From the NCBI GenBank assembly GCA_030598525.1, contig JAUVPT010000138.1, forward strand, positions 1 to 5,299: 5,299 nt of DNA, read 5' to 3'. This document shows positions 1 through 5,299 of this stretch, piece after piece. A model generated the notes under the pieces. It did not search any database. It saw only the letters and a list, made by a program, of their open reading frames with translations, and was not told the DNA's origin. Position 1 is the stretch's first letter; each line of letters opens with the position of its first letter. The stretch is from Gemmatimonadota bacterium. GTDB taxonomy: Bacteria > Gemmatimonadota > Gemmatimonadetes > Palauibacterales > Palauibacteraceae. The translations under genes and the position numbers were made by a program.

Positions 1-606
1 AGATTCAGCCCGGATGCCATCATCGTCATGGTCACGAATCCGCTCGACGTCATGGCCTATGTAGCCAAGGCGGTGACAGGCTTCCCGCGAGAACGGGTCA
101 TCGGCATGGCGGGGATTCTCGACACGGCCAGATTCCGTAGCTTCATCGCGATGGAGCTGGACGTCAGCGTCGAGGACATCCAGGCGTTGGTCCTCGGCGG
201 TCACGGTGACAGCATGGTCCCGATCGTAAGCACTGTGAGCGTGGGCGGCATTCCACTGACTCAATTGCTGAGCGCCGAGCGGATCGAGGCCCTGGTCCAG
301 CGCACGCGTAAGGGCGGTGGTGAGATCGTCAAGCTTCTCGGAACGGGATCGGCGTACTACGCGCCGTCCGCGGGCGCGGTTCAGATGGTGGAGGCCATCG
401 CCAGGGACAAGAAGCGAGTGCTACCGTGCGCCGCCTGGCTGGAGGGTGAGTATGGCCTGGACGGACTGTTCCTGGGGGTTCCGTGCAAGCTGGGTGCGAC
501 GGGCCTCGAGGGGGTAATCGAGGTGACCCTCTCAGACGCCGAGCGGGAGGCCCTCGGGGCTTCGGCGGAGGCCGTCCGTGGCACCATGGAGCTGGTTCAG
601 CTCTGA
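1..606 (+). CDS. mdh: Malate dehydrogenase, C-terminal part (5' end outside window)
   Basis: NAD-dependent malate dehydrogenase, interconverting malate and oxaloacetate in the cytoplasmic TCA cycle. The reading frame is open from base 1, so 201 C-terminal residues are visible of a family usually near 310; the Rossmann glycine motif and the first substrate-specificity loop lie outside. Visible landmarks (numbered from the first visible codon) are the VTNPLD strand-loop at 11-16 with its Asn, the LDTARFR motif at 40-46 carrying catalytic Asp41 and substrate-binding Arg44, and GGHGDSMVP at 66-74 with the proton-relay His68. GGHGD followed by MVP is typical of the tetrameric LDH-like malate dehydrogenases rather than true lactate dehydrogenases. 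The conserved C-terminal strands (EGEYGLDGLFLGVPCKLG, 148-165) are intact and the gene ends at a normal TGA. A hairpin lies 42 nt after the stop. The enzyme family is near certain; malate rather than lactate specificity is inferred, because the deciding upstream residue is not visible. Confidence 0.95.
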   Translation, partial: RFSPDAIIVMVTNPLDVMAYVAKAVTGFPRERVIGMAGILDTARFRSFIAMELDVSVEDIQALVLGGHGDSMVPIVSTVSVGGIPLTQLLSAERIEALVQRTRKGGGEIVKLLGTGSAYYAPSAGAVQMVEAIARDKKRVLPCAAWLEGEYGLDGLFLGVPCKLGATGLEGVIEVTLSDAEREALGASAEAVRGTMELVQL

Positions 607-648
607 GGCGTCCGGTTCTCGGCCCTCTTGCGGGGCTCGCCGATGAAA

Positions 649-677
649 GGGACCACGCCCTCCCCGGGCGTGGTCCC
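649..677 (+). terminator. Perfect 12-bp hairpin after mdh, terminator-like
   Basis: Bases 649-660 (GGGACCACGCCC) are the exact reverse complement of 666-677, with a five-base loop TCCCC. A stem this GC-rich 42 nt after the mdh stop is the expected shape of a transcription terminator. The 3' flank (GCCTTCAC) has no U-tract, so intrinsic termination rightward would be weak or depend on other factors. Read leftward, the hairpin is followed by TTTC. It ends only 11 nt before the ATG of the next gene, so it may instead limit read-through or translation of that gene. Confidence 0.6.
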
Positions 678-688
678 GCCTTCACGCC

Positions 689-1258
689 ATGACGTACTTC
701 GAGTTCCTCGGTCGTTGGTACAACCTCGCCTTTCTCGCCCTCGGCGCGGCGGGCCTGCTCTTAGCCGCATGGGGAAGGGTCCGTGACCGCGACCTGTTCC
801 GGCTCGCGGCCGCGCTCGTGATCACGGCGGTGTTCGGGCTCACCTGGAACGGCGCTATCCACGATCTTGGCCTGGGTGAGCCGGGTCCACGTTTTCCGTA
901 CGTCCTTGTAGGGTCTGCGGCAGCCGGTTGGCTGGGGGGCCGTTGGTTGTGGCGATTCCGCTCGCGACACTTTCGCCCGATTTTGGCGGTCCGGTTCAAT
1001 CGAGCGGGACACGAAGGGGTCGAGGCCAGGCTGGTCACCCGCGGCGCCGGAGCGATACCGGGCTCAGGGCGGGCGCAGTGGCAGGACTCCGAGGGGACGC
1101 TTCATGTCGTGCACGTCCATACGTCCGGTGAAGAGATCGGATTCGGGCGTCGCGTGCTCCTCGACCGGTTCGACACCTCCGCTGAGTCCTACCTCGTGAC
1201 TGCGCTGCCGCGTCGTCGGAGGTCTGAGCGCTCACGGGATGCCGCCTCCGGTTTGTGA
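689..1258 (+). CDS. Three-helix membrane protein with NfeD/YqiJ-like OB-fold tail
   Basis: A 189-residue protein of unproven function. Three hydrophobic segments are visible at about residues 11-28, 37-54 and 70-88, followed by a basic stretch (RFRSRHFR, 89-96) that should mark the cytoplasmic side. Residues 107-173 form a beta-rich soluble domain whose spacing resembles the C-terminal OB-fold of NfeD and YqiJ membrane proteins: a G..G.A start, a central GAGAIPGSGRAQW, then a strand-rich end (IGFGRRVLLDRFD, YLVTAL). Relatives of that fold often sit beside flotillin-type proteins, but none is visible here. The tail (174-189) is arginine-rich. The ATG at 689 is the only start after the in-frame stop at 644, and I see no Shine-Dalgarno sequence before it. 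The stop is 92 nt from the next gene. The membrane call is firm; the OB-fold assignment is by eye and moderate. Confidence 0.75.
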   Translation: MTYFEFLGRWYNLAFLALGAAGLLLAAWGRVRDRDLFRLAAALVITAVFGLTWNGAIHDLGLGEPGPRFPYVLVGSAAAGWLGGRWLWRFRSRHFRPILAVRFNRAGHEGVEARLVTRGAGAIPGSGRAQWQDSEGTLHVVHVHTSGEEIGFGRRVLLDRFDTSAESYLVTALPRRRRSERSRDAASGL

Positions 1259-1335
1259 CCGCCGACTCGCTGAGGTCGTCTTTGGGGCGAATTGTCTCGA
1301 CCGAAAGCGACGACTGGCTCGACCGGTCACAGAAC

Positions 1336-1341
1336 GGGAGG
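1336..1341 (+). promoter_or_regulatory. Ribosome binding site that fixes the lipoprotein start
   Basis: GGGAGG lies 9 nt before the ATG at 1351 and is the best Shine-Dalgarno match in this gap. It supports starting the lipoprotein at 1351 rather than at the in-frame GTG at 1255, which would put 32 extra residues in front of a clear signal peptide. Confidence 0.7.
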
Positions 1342-1350
1342 ACCCCCAAA

Positions 1351-2382
1351 ATGAAGAAACGACTGCGGATTCTGATGCTCGCCGGGCTGGTCGCGATCGG
1401 CGCCGTGGGCTGCGACGACAGCTCTACCGGACCTGCCTCCGGCGATCCCTTGACCGAACTCGATGTCAACGCGGATCTGGAGCTTCAGGTCGTCGGGGAC
1501 GCCGACCTCGCCGAGGTCCTCATCGACGACATGTCGCTCTCGATGGCGACGCCGACGGATGGACCTCCGTTTGGCGAGGGTCGTGAGTGCTTTCGCGAAG
1601 CGCGCCAGCTGCTGAGTAACGGAGATGAGGACGCGGCTCGCATTCAGGCACGTGAATGCCGGATGAACCTGGTGCGCGCCATGTTCGAGCGGCATGGTGA
1701 GAGCGCGATCGACGAACTCTTCGTTCGGGTCGAAAGCCTGGTCGAGCGGGTAGGAGAGGCCAGCGACGAGTTCGCGCGATTCGCCGAGCTCGAGGCGAAA
1801 CTGCAGGGGTTGCTGGAGGAAGCCTACTCGCTCCGCGACGGAGGTGATTTCGTCGGTGCGGGTGAGCGCCTGGTCCTGGCGCTTCAGATCGCGGATCGGA
1901 TGAGGCACCGGCACCCGGATTTCGACCGTGATCCCCAGGCGGTGGCCCGGCTCGCGATGGCCCGCAGCGGAGAGGCAATCCGCCTCGCCGAGCGGCTGAT
2001 TCCGGCCCCGACCCTGAAGCAGGAAGGGTTGCTGTTCCGGGCGGTGGAGTTGCGGCGGCGCGCACAGTTTTCCTTCGAGCACGCCTGGTACCGTCGGGCA
2101 GTGGCTCAGGCCCATCGGGCGGAGCAGCTATCCCTGGTGGCCGTCCTGAACGGTGAGCGTCCTACGGTCGAAGATGCCCAGCGTCTGCTAGGCTTCGCCG
2201 ATGAGATGATCGCCGGTGCGCAGGAGGCCATCGGCGACGCTCCGACGGAGCCGCAACAGAGGATCCTGGAGCACGCGATCCGCTTGAGGAACCGGGGCGC
2301 GGAAGCGATCAACACATGGCAATGGCGAGGAGTCGGCCTGCTGTGGCGCTCGGCCGTCACGGCCGCGGTGCTCATTCCGTAG
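1351..2382 (+). CDS. Repeat-containing helical lipoprotein, function unknown
   Basis: A 343-residue exported lipoprotein I cannot assign to a named family. The N-terminus is a textbook type II signal: basic MKKRLR, a hydrophobic core, and a lipobox AVGC with Cys21 as the predicted lipidation site, followed by acidic and Ser/Thr/Pro-rich DDSSTGP. The rest is almost wholly alpha-helical and charged. From about residue 80 it is internally repetitive: helical pairs starting near residues 81, 155, 231 and 309 recur at about 74-78 residue spacing. The last two are clearest, sharing an A-[VI]-x-L-R-x-R motif followed about 12 residues later by Trp (230-246 and 309-325). This suggests an all-helical scaffold resembling TPR-type repeats, probably a periplasmic or surface binding module. 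It is third in a rightward series but 92 nt from its neighbour, and it ends before a strong terminator. Asp after Cys would mean inner-membrane retention in Escherichia coli, but that rule need not hold here. Confidence 0.85.
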   Translation: MKKRLRILMLAGLVAIGAVGCDDSSTGPASGDPLTELDVNADLELQVVGDADLAEVLIDDMSLSMATPTDGPPFGEGRECFREARQLLSNGDEDAARIQARECRMNLVRAMFERHGESAIDELFVRVESLVERVGEASDEFARFAELEAKLQGLLEEAYSLRDGGDFVGAGERLVLALQIADRMRHRHPDFDRDPQAVARLAMARSGEAIRLAERLIPAPTLKQEGLLFRAVELRRRAQFSFEHAWYRRAVAQAHRAEQLSLVAVLNGERPTVEDAQRLLGFADEMIAGAQEAIGDAPTEPQQRILEHAIRLRNRGAEAINTWQWRGVGLLWRSAVTAAVLIP

Positions 2383-2447
2383 TCCGGGCCACCGGATTCC
2401 CCTGGGCCCCGGAAGCACGAACAGCTGGGGAACGGTAGTAGAGAGAG

Positions 2448-2478
2448 GAAAGGGGCAGCGCCAGGCGCTGCCCCTTTC
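2448..2478. terminator. Bidirectional intrinsic terminator between convergent genes
   Basis: Bases 2448-2462 are the perfect reverse complement of 2464-2478, giving a 15-bp stem around a single central base (in practice the innermost pairs open to form the loop). The stem is GGGGCAGCGCC flanked by AAA on the left and TTT on the right, so each strand sees a GC stem followed by a short U run. It lies between the lipoprotein stop (2382) and the stop of the leftward HD-GYP gene (2516) and can end both transcripts. Confidence 0.88.
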
Positions 2479-2515
2479 TCCATCGGGTACTGTTCGAGTC
2501 CGGCATCGGGGAGCT

Positions 2516-3679
2516 TCAGGTGATCGGCAGCTCGGACTCCAGCAGGGCGCGAGCCACGGTCAGTTCTGGCCGACTCGCGAGATCGAGGGTGCCGGCCTCT
2601 TCGATCCGCTTCCAGTCCGCATCCCAGACCAGCTCCACCCTTGGACGGAGAATGTTACCAGGATCGGTTGCCACGACGCGTCCGATTTCTCCGGAGCTGA
2701 TCTGAACGTAGCTGTCCATGGGGAAGGCCGAGATCTCGTTGACCAGGGCCGAAACCACCTGCGCCGCGAAGTAGTCATCCTGCATTCCGACCACTCTCTC
2801 CAGGGCCTGCAGGGCCGTGAAGGGCGATCGGTAGGTTCGCGGGTGCGAGAGAGCCTCGAAGACATCGGCCACTCCGAGGATGCGGGCGATCGGATCCAGG
2901 TCGCGGTCGAAGAGGCCGTAGGGATAACCCTGGCCTTGTGCCCTCTCGTGTTCCTGCAGCACGGCTCTCCGCAGCCACTCGCATCGCGGGGCGCAGCGCT
3001 CCAGGATCTCGGCCCCGTACACCGGGTGCTGTCGGAGGGCTTCCTGCTCTCGCTCGGACCACGCCCCCTGGTTGCGGAGCATCGCGGGGGGCAGCTTCGC
3101 CATGCCGATATCGTGGAGGAGGCCGGCGTGGATTACTTCAACGGCGTCTTCCACACCCGACACCATACCCAGCGCGATCTTGCCGCCCAGCACCGCGACA
3201 TTCACACAGTGGCTTGCCAGGTCGTAGATCTCGTGGGGCTCAAGGCTGCGGTTGATCAGGCTGTTGTCTCGCAGAAGGTCCGTGTGCATCCGTTCCGCGA
3301 GCAACCGGCCCCGGTCCACGTCGGGGTCGGCTGAATCGCGCACGGATGCGAGAGTCTCCTCTACGTACGCGTGGGCTTCTTCGTACAGCCGATTCGGGGC
3401 AAACGGATTCGGCGATCGAGCCCGAACCTGTCGATCTGCGCCGGTGTCGCCGGATGTTACGGACGGGCCTCCGGCCAGCTCGCCGATCTGCGAGGAGCGC
3501 AGAGACGTGAGAACCAGATCGTTCGGGTCAGCCCCCTGTGCGAGCGCCTCTGGATCCTCCACGTATCGCACGGGCCAGGGGAATGCTTCCAGGGCCGCAC
3601 GTACCTCCGCGGTCAGCTCGGTTTCCCCAAGCACGACGACAAGTCTCCGTTTTCCGGGATCGCTCATCTGGTCGCTCAT
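2516..3679 (-). CDS. HD-GYP domain protein, probable cyclic-di-GMP phosphodiesterase
   Basis: A 387-residue cytoplasmic protein with a metal-dependent HD-GYP hydrolase domain at about 145-320; proteins of this family usually break down cyclic-di-GMP. Visible motifs in order are H157, the HD pair at 189-190 inside LLHDIGMAKLP, H218 in QHPVYGAEIL, the EHER..G.GYP segment (243-253), and ARILGVADVFEAL with R..YR (265-284), which holds metal-site Asp272. Two positions differ from the usual HHE..DG.GYP: Glu243 replaces the first His and Gln248 replaces the Asp. Residues 11-60 look like the first half of a receiver domain (strand, helix, strand, helix, strand) but end DLVLTSL, with Ser59 where a phosphorylatable Asp is expected. 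A linker (about 66-95) follows, and a beta-rich tail (320-365) of the type often seen after HD-GYP domains closes the protein. The ATG at 3679 is chosen over that at 3667 because GGAAGG lies 6 nt upstream of it. Confidence 0.9.
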   Translation of the reverse strand: MSDQMSDPGKRRLVVVLGETELTAEVRAALEAFPWPVRYVEDPEALAQGADPNDLVLTSLRSSQIGELAGGPSVTSGDTGADRQVRARSPNPFAPNRLYEEAHAYVEETLASVRDSADPDVDRGRLLAERMHTDLLRDNSLINRSLEPHEIYDLASHCVNVAVLGGKIALGMVSGVEDAVEVIHAGLLHDIGMAKLPPAMLRNQGAWSEREQEALRQHPVYGAEILERCAPRCEWLRRAVLQEHERAQGQGYPYGLFDRDLDPIARILGVADVFEALSHPRTYRSPFTALQALERVVGMQDDYFAAQVVSALVNEISAFPMDSYVQISSGEIGRVVATDPGNILRPRVELVWDADWKRIEEAGTLDLASRPELTVARALLESELPIT

Positions 3680-3799
3680 CCTGTGCCTTCCAACGTCGGT
3701 TCCGATTCACGCGGCCGTGCTCGCCGGACGCACGCCTCCGTGGCCGATCTCAGCAAGTTCCGGGCTCGCGTGGCGTCCCTCGTCCTCGCATCTTCACAT
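3680..3799. promoter_or_regulatory. Divergent intergenic region between HD-GYP and DUF423 genes
   Basis: These 120 bp separate the start codons of two genes transcribed away from each other and must hold promoters for one or both. Apart from the HD-GYP ribosome binding site I see no convincing -35/-10 pair, no long inverted repeat and no Shine-Dalgarno sequence for the rightward gene. The call rests on gene arrangement alone. Confidence 0.45.
3686..3691 (-). promoter_or_regulatory. Ribosome binding site of the HD-GYP gene
   Basis: On the minus strand GGAAGG lies 6 nt before the ATG at 3679. A second in-frame ATG four codons later would be 18 nt away, so this site favours the longer protein. 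Confidence 0.7.
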
Positions 3800-4204
3800 A
3801 TGCATACGAAATTCCTGCTCCTCGGGGCAATATCGGCATTCATCGGAGTAGCGGCGGGAGCCTTCGGCGCTCACGGCCTGGAGGCACGGTTGTCGTCCGA
3901 GTTGCTTGCGGTTTACGAGACGGGCGTGCGTTACGAGCTGTTTCACGCAGCAGCCCTCCTGTTCGTGGGGCTGGCCGCAGACCGCTGGCCGAAAGCGGGG
4001 TGGGGAAGGGCAGGCTGGATGTTCCTGGCCGGGACCGTCCTGTTCTCGGGCAGCCTCTACGTGCTGGCGCTCACGGGAGTACGCGCGGCTGGGGCCGTGA
4101 CCCCGCTCGGGGGGCTGTGCTTCCTCCTCGGCTGGTTCTTCGCCGGTGTCGCGGGGCTCCGGTCTGTTCCTTCCGACTCCGAGCCGGACGGAGGTCCGGC
4201 GTAA
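3800..4204 (+). CDS. DUF423 family small membrane protein (YgdD-like)
   Basis: A 134-residue inner-membrane protein of the DUF423 family, whose biochemical role is not established. Four hydrophobic segments are visible at about 4-24, 44-60, 72-92 and 97-120. Family signatures are intact: GAFGAHGL (20-27), the T-x-x-x-Y-x-x-x-HA pattern (41-50), LFSGSLYVLALTG (81-93) and TPLGG (101-105) followed by a GW pair. The length fits the family (about 120-135), with a short hydrophilic tail at 121-134. The frame is open far upstream (from 3371), but that stretch is antisense to the HD-GYP gene and the family's N-terminus matches the ATG at 3800. No ribosome binding site is obvious before it. It is transcribed away from HD-GYP, and its stop lies 3 bp from the stop of the converging dcd gene, without a terminator hairpin between. 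Confidence 0.92.
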   Translation: MHTKFLLLGAISAFIGVAAGAFGAHGLEARLSSELLAVYETGVRYELFHAAALLFVGLAADRWPKAGWGRAGWMFLAGTVLFSGSLYVLALTGVRAAGAVTPLGGLCFLLGWFFAGVAGLRSVPSDSEPDGGPA

Positions 4205-4207
4205 CGA

Positions 4208-4759
4208 TCACAACCGGGGTGGAGTGACTCCGGTCTGTCCCTGGTACTTGCCCTTCTTGTCCGCGTAGCTCGTTTCGCATTCCTCGTCCGACTCGAAGAA
4301 CAGGACCTGCGCGATACCCTCGTTGGCATAAATCCGGGCGGGCAGGGGAGTCGTGTTACTGATCTCCAGCGTCACGTGTCCCTCCCACTCCGGCTCGAAC
4401 GGCGTGACGTTCGTAATGATACCGCAACGTGCGTACGTGCTCTTGCCCACGCAGATCGTCAGGACGTTGCGAGGAATTCGGAAGTACTCCACGGATCGAG
4501 CGAGGGCGAACGAGTTCGGGGGCACGATGCACACATCGCCCTTGTACTCGATGAACGAGCGCTCGTCGAAGTGCTTTGGATCGACAACGGGCGCAAGGGC
4601 GTTGTGAAAGATCCGAAACTCGTTCGACACGCGCATGTCGTAGCCGTAGCTGGAAAGACCGTATGAGATCACGCCATCTCGAACCTGGGCGTCCGTGAAA
4701 GGCTCGATCATTCGTTGTTCACGTGCGGCGCGTCTGATCCAGCGATCACTCTTGATCAT
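4208..4759 (-). CDS. dcd: dCTP deaminase
   Basis: Deaminates dCTP to dUTP, the precursor of dUMP for thymidylate synthesis, in the cytoplasm. The protein has 183 residues (the Escherichia coli enzyme has 193) and belongs to the trimeric dUTPase/Dcd fold. The start MIKSDRWIRR matches the family N-terminus. GLSSYGYDMR (34-43) is conserved. KSTYAR holds Ser107 and Arg111, and LEISN holds Glu132, matching catalytic Ser111, Arg115 and Glu138 of the E. coli enzyme; the loop between Arg and Glu is two residues shorter. The C-terminal KYQGQTG (171-177) is the nucleotide-closing tail. The ATG at 4759 is preferred over an in-frame start at 4786, because AGGAAGAG lies 7 nt before it and the nine extra residues match nothing in the family. 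The gene overlaps the end of the upstream hydrolase by 14 nt, so the two are probably co-transcribed. Whether it also has dUTPase activity, as some homologues do, cannot be read here. Confidence 0.96.
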   Translation of the reverse strand: MIKSDRWIRRAAREQRMIEPFTDAQVRDGVISYGLSSYGYDMRVSNEFRIFHNALAPVVDPKHFDERSFIEYKGDVCIVPPNSFALARSVEYFRIPRNVLTICVGKSTYARCGIITNVTPFEPEWEGHVTLEISNTTPLPARIYANEGIAQVLFFESDEECETSYADKKGKYQGQTGVTPPRL

Positions 4760-5299
4760 CCCGTGTCTCTTCCTGTTCCCTTGCACAAATTGTTGTCACG
4801 AGGTCCTCGAGGGCCGCCGCGACTTCCGTTGTTCGTTCCTCCGGGGCCGAGTGTCCGCAGCCGGCGGCCAGCTCGAACGTTGCCCCCAGCCTGGCGGCCC
4901 ACCGGCGGGCCGCCTCGGGGTCGATGCGTCGGTCCTCGGCTCCCGCGATGACGCGGACCGGCACGCCGAGCGGGGCCGCCCACCGCTCCAGTTCCGCCGG
5001 GGCCCAATCAGACAGGATCCGCGGAAAACCGGCTGCTCGCGCCGGATCTCCCCATGGATCGGCATAAGAATCCACGATTCCTGCCGGGATTTGTCCCCGG
5101 TCGGCGAACACTCGCCGCACGAGCATATAGCGAGTGAGCGGTCGGCGGAAGATCCGCAGCATCGGTCCGAGGCTGGAGCGAACGAGGCGAACGGAGAGCA
5201 AACCGAGAAGTGCCGGTCGGCGCACATCGGGAGTGATAGGGTTAACGAGGAAGAGTCCCCGGGCATCAAGACGCTCGGCAGCGGCAACGGCGATAGCTG
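4746..5299 (-). CDS. Alpha/beta hydrolase, C-terminal part (5' end outside window)
   Basis: The C-terminal 183 residues of an alpha/beta-hydrolase fold enzyme of unknown substrate. The frame stays open to the right edge; the first visible residues, AIAVAAAERLDARGLFLVNP, are the helix and strand that normally follow the nucleophile elbow, so the catalytic Ser should lie only a few codons outside. Numbered from the first full visible codon, the cap region runs about 30-95, the catalytic Asp is Asp122 in VIAGAEDRRI, and the catalytic His is His149 in GCGHSAPEE. The strand VPVRVIAG before the Asp is typical. An internal GTG at 5225 could be mistaken for the start, but the fold clearly continues upstream of it. 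The last codons overlap dcd by 14 nt on the same strand, which suggests one transcript, although no functional link to nucleotide metabolism is evident. Esterase, lipase-like or haloperoxidase-like relatives cannot be told apart. Confidence 0.88.
   Translation of the reverse strand, partial: AIAVAAAERLDARGLFLVNPITPDVRRPALLGLLSVRLVRSSLGPMLRIFRRPLTRYMLVRRVFADRGQIPAGIVDSYADPWGDPARAAGFPRILSDWAPAELERWAAPLGVPVRVIAGAEDRRIDPEAARRWAARLGATFELAAGCGHSAPEERTTEVAAALEDLVTTICAREQEETRDDQE
4767..4774 (-). promoter_or_regulatory. Ribosome binding site of dcd, inside the hydrolase gene
   Basis: The minus strand reads AGGAAGAG, 7 nt before the dcd ATG at 4759 and within the last codons of the overlapping hydrolase gene. 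It fixes the dcd start and implies that ribosomes finishing the hydrolase may pass to dcd. Confidence 0.7.

Noticed and set aside
1255..1350. Longer lipoprotein start at GTG 1255, forming a GTGA overlap with the preceding stop
   Set aside because: It would place 32 polar residues before a clear lipoprotein signal peptide, while the ATG at 1351 has its own GGGAGG site 9 nt upstream.
1327..2115. 262-codon open frame on the minus strand opposite the lipoprotein
   Set aside because: It is antisense to a gene with a clear signal peptide and helical repeats. Its translation shows no recognisable domain and fits a GC-skew shadow frame.
2383..2413. Imperfect GC hairpin just after the lipoprotein stop (TCCGGG pairing with CCCGGA-type bases)
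   Set aside because: The stem is short and bulged and no U-tract follows; the perfect 15-bp terminator at 2448-2478 explains the region better.
2843..3334. 163-codon plus-strand open frame opposite the HD-GYP domain
   Set aside because: It is antisense to the catalytic motifs of the HD-GYP gene and shows no domain of its own.
3371..3799. 143-codon in-frame extension upstream of the DUF423 ATG
   Set aside because: It lies mostly opposite the HD-GYP gene, matches nothing in the DUF423 family, and the family N-terminus coincides with the ATG at 3800.
4760..4786. Nine-residue N-terminal extension of dcd from 4786
   Set aside because: The family begins at MIKSDRW, and a good ribosome binding site lies 7 nt before the ATG at 4759.
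4746..5225. Complete small protein starting at GTG 5225
   Set aside because: The frame stays open to the window edge, and the residues before this GTG form the conserved helix and strand after an alpha/beta-hydrolase nucleophile elbow, so the gene is a larger one that is cut off.
1..5299. An undescribed defence, mobile or biosynthetic system
   Set aside because: The recognisable genes are separate housekeeping or signalling functions, without recombinase, nuclease, toxin-antitoxin, repeat array or biosynthetic core enzyme, and gene orientation changes three times.

Overview
The window is an ordinary stretch of chromosome from a GC-rich bacterium. It is densely coded, its genes have a strong G/C third-position bias, and I see no tRNA, rRNA, CRISPR array, insertion sequence or phage gene. 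A Gemmatimonadota-like or similar GC-rich Gram-negative host is my best guess. The clues are a lipoprotein whose mature end reads CDDSSTGP, a style I associate with that phylum, and an LDH-like malate dehydrogenase. The assignment is an inference and not proven by anything here.

Layout. Bases 1-2382 read rightward: the C-terminal two thirds of malate dehydrogenase (mdh, cut by the left edge), a perfect 12-bp hairpin, a three-helix membrane protein with a probable NfeD/YqiJ-like OB-fold tail, and a 343-residue lipoprotein built from repeated helical units. A strong bidirectional terminator (2448-2478) separates these from a leftward HD-GYP protein (2516-3679). A 120-bp divergent intergenic region follows, then a rightward DUF423 membrane protein (3800-4204). 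Its stop codon lies 3 bp from the stop of a leftward pair: dcd (dCTP deaminase) and, upstream of it and overlapping it by 14 nt, an alpha/beta hydrolase cut by the right edge.

How they relate. The genes do not form one pathway. Mdh belongs to the TCA cycle, Dcd to dUMP/dTTP supply and the HD-GYP protein probably to cyclic-di-GMP turnover. The hydrolase, DUF423 protein, OB-fold membrane protein and lipoprotein have no assigned substrate. The only tight coupling is hydrolase-dcd.

I did not find a convincing undescribed multi-gene system. The most unusual items are the internally repeated lipoprotein, the OB-fold membrane protein whose start codon sits just after a terminator-like hairpin without a visible ribosome binding site, and the HD-GYP protein with altered motif residues and a degenerate N-terminal domain. 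No interval longer than 300 bases is without a gene.
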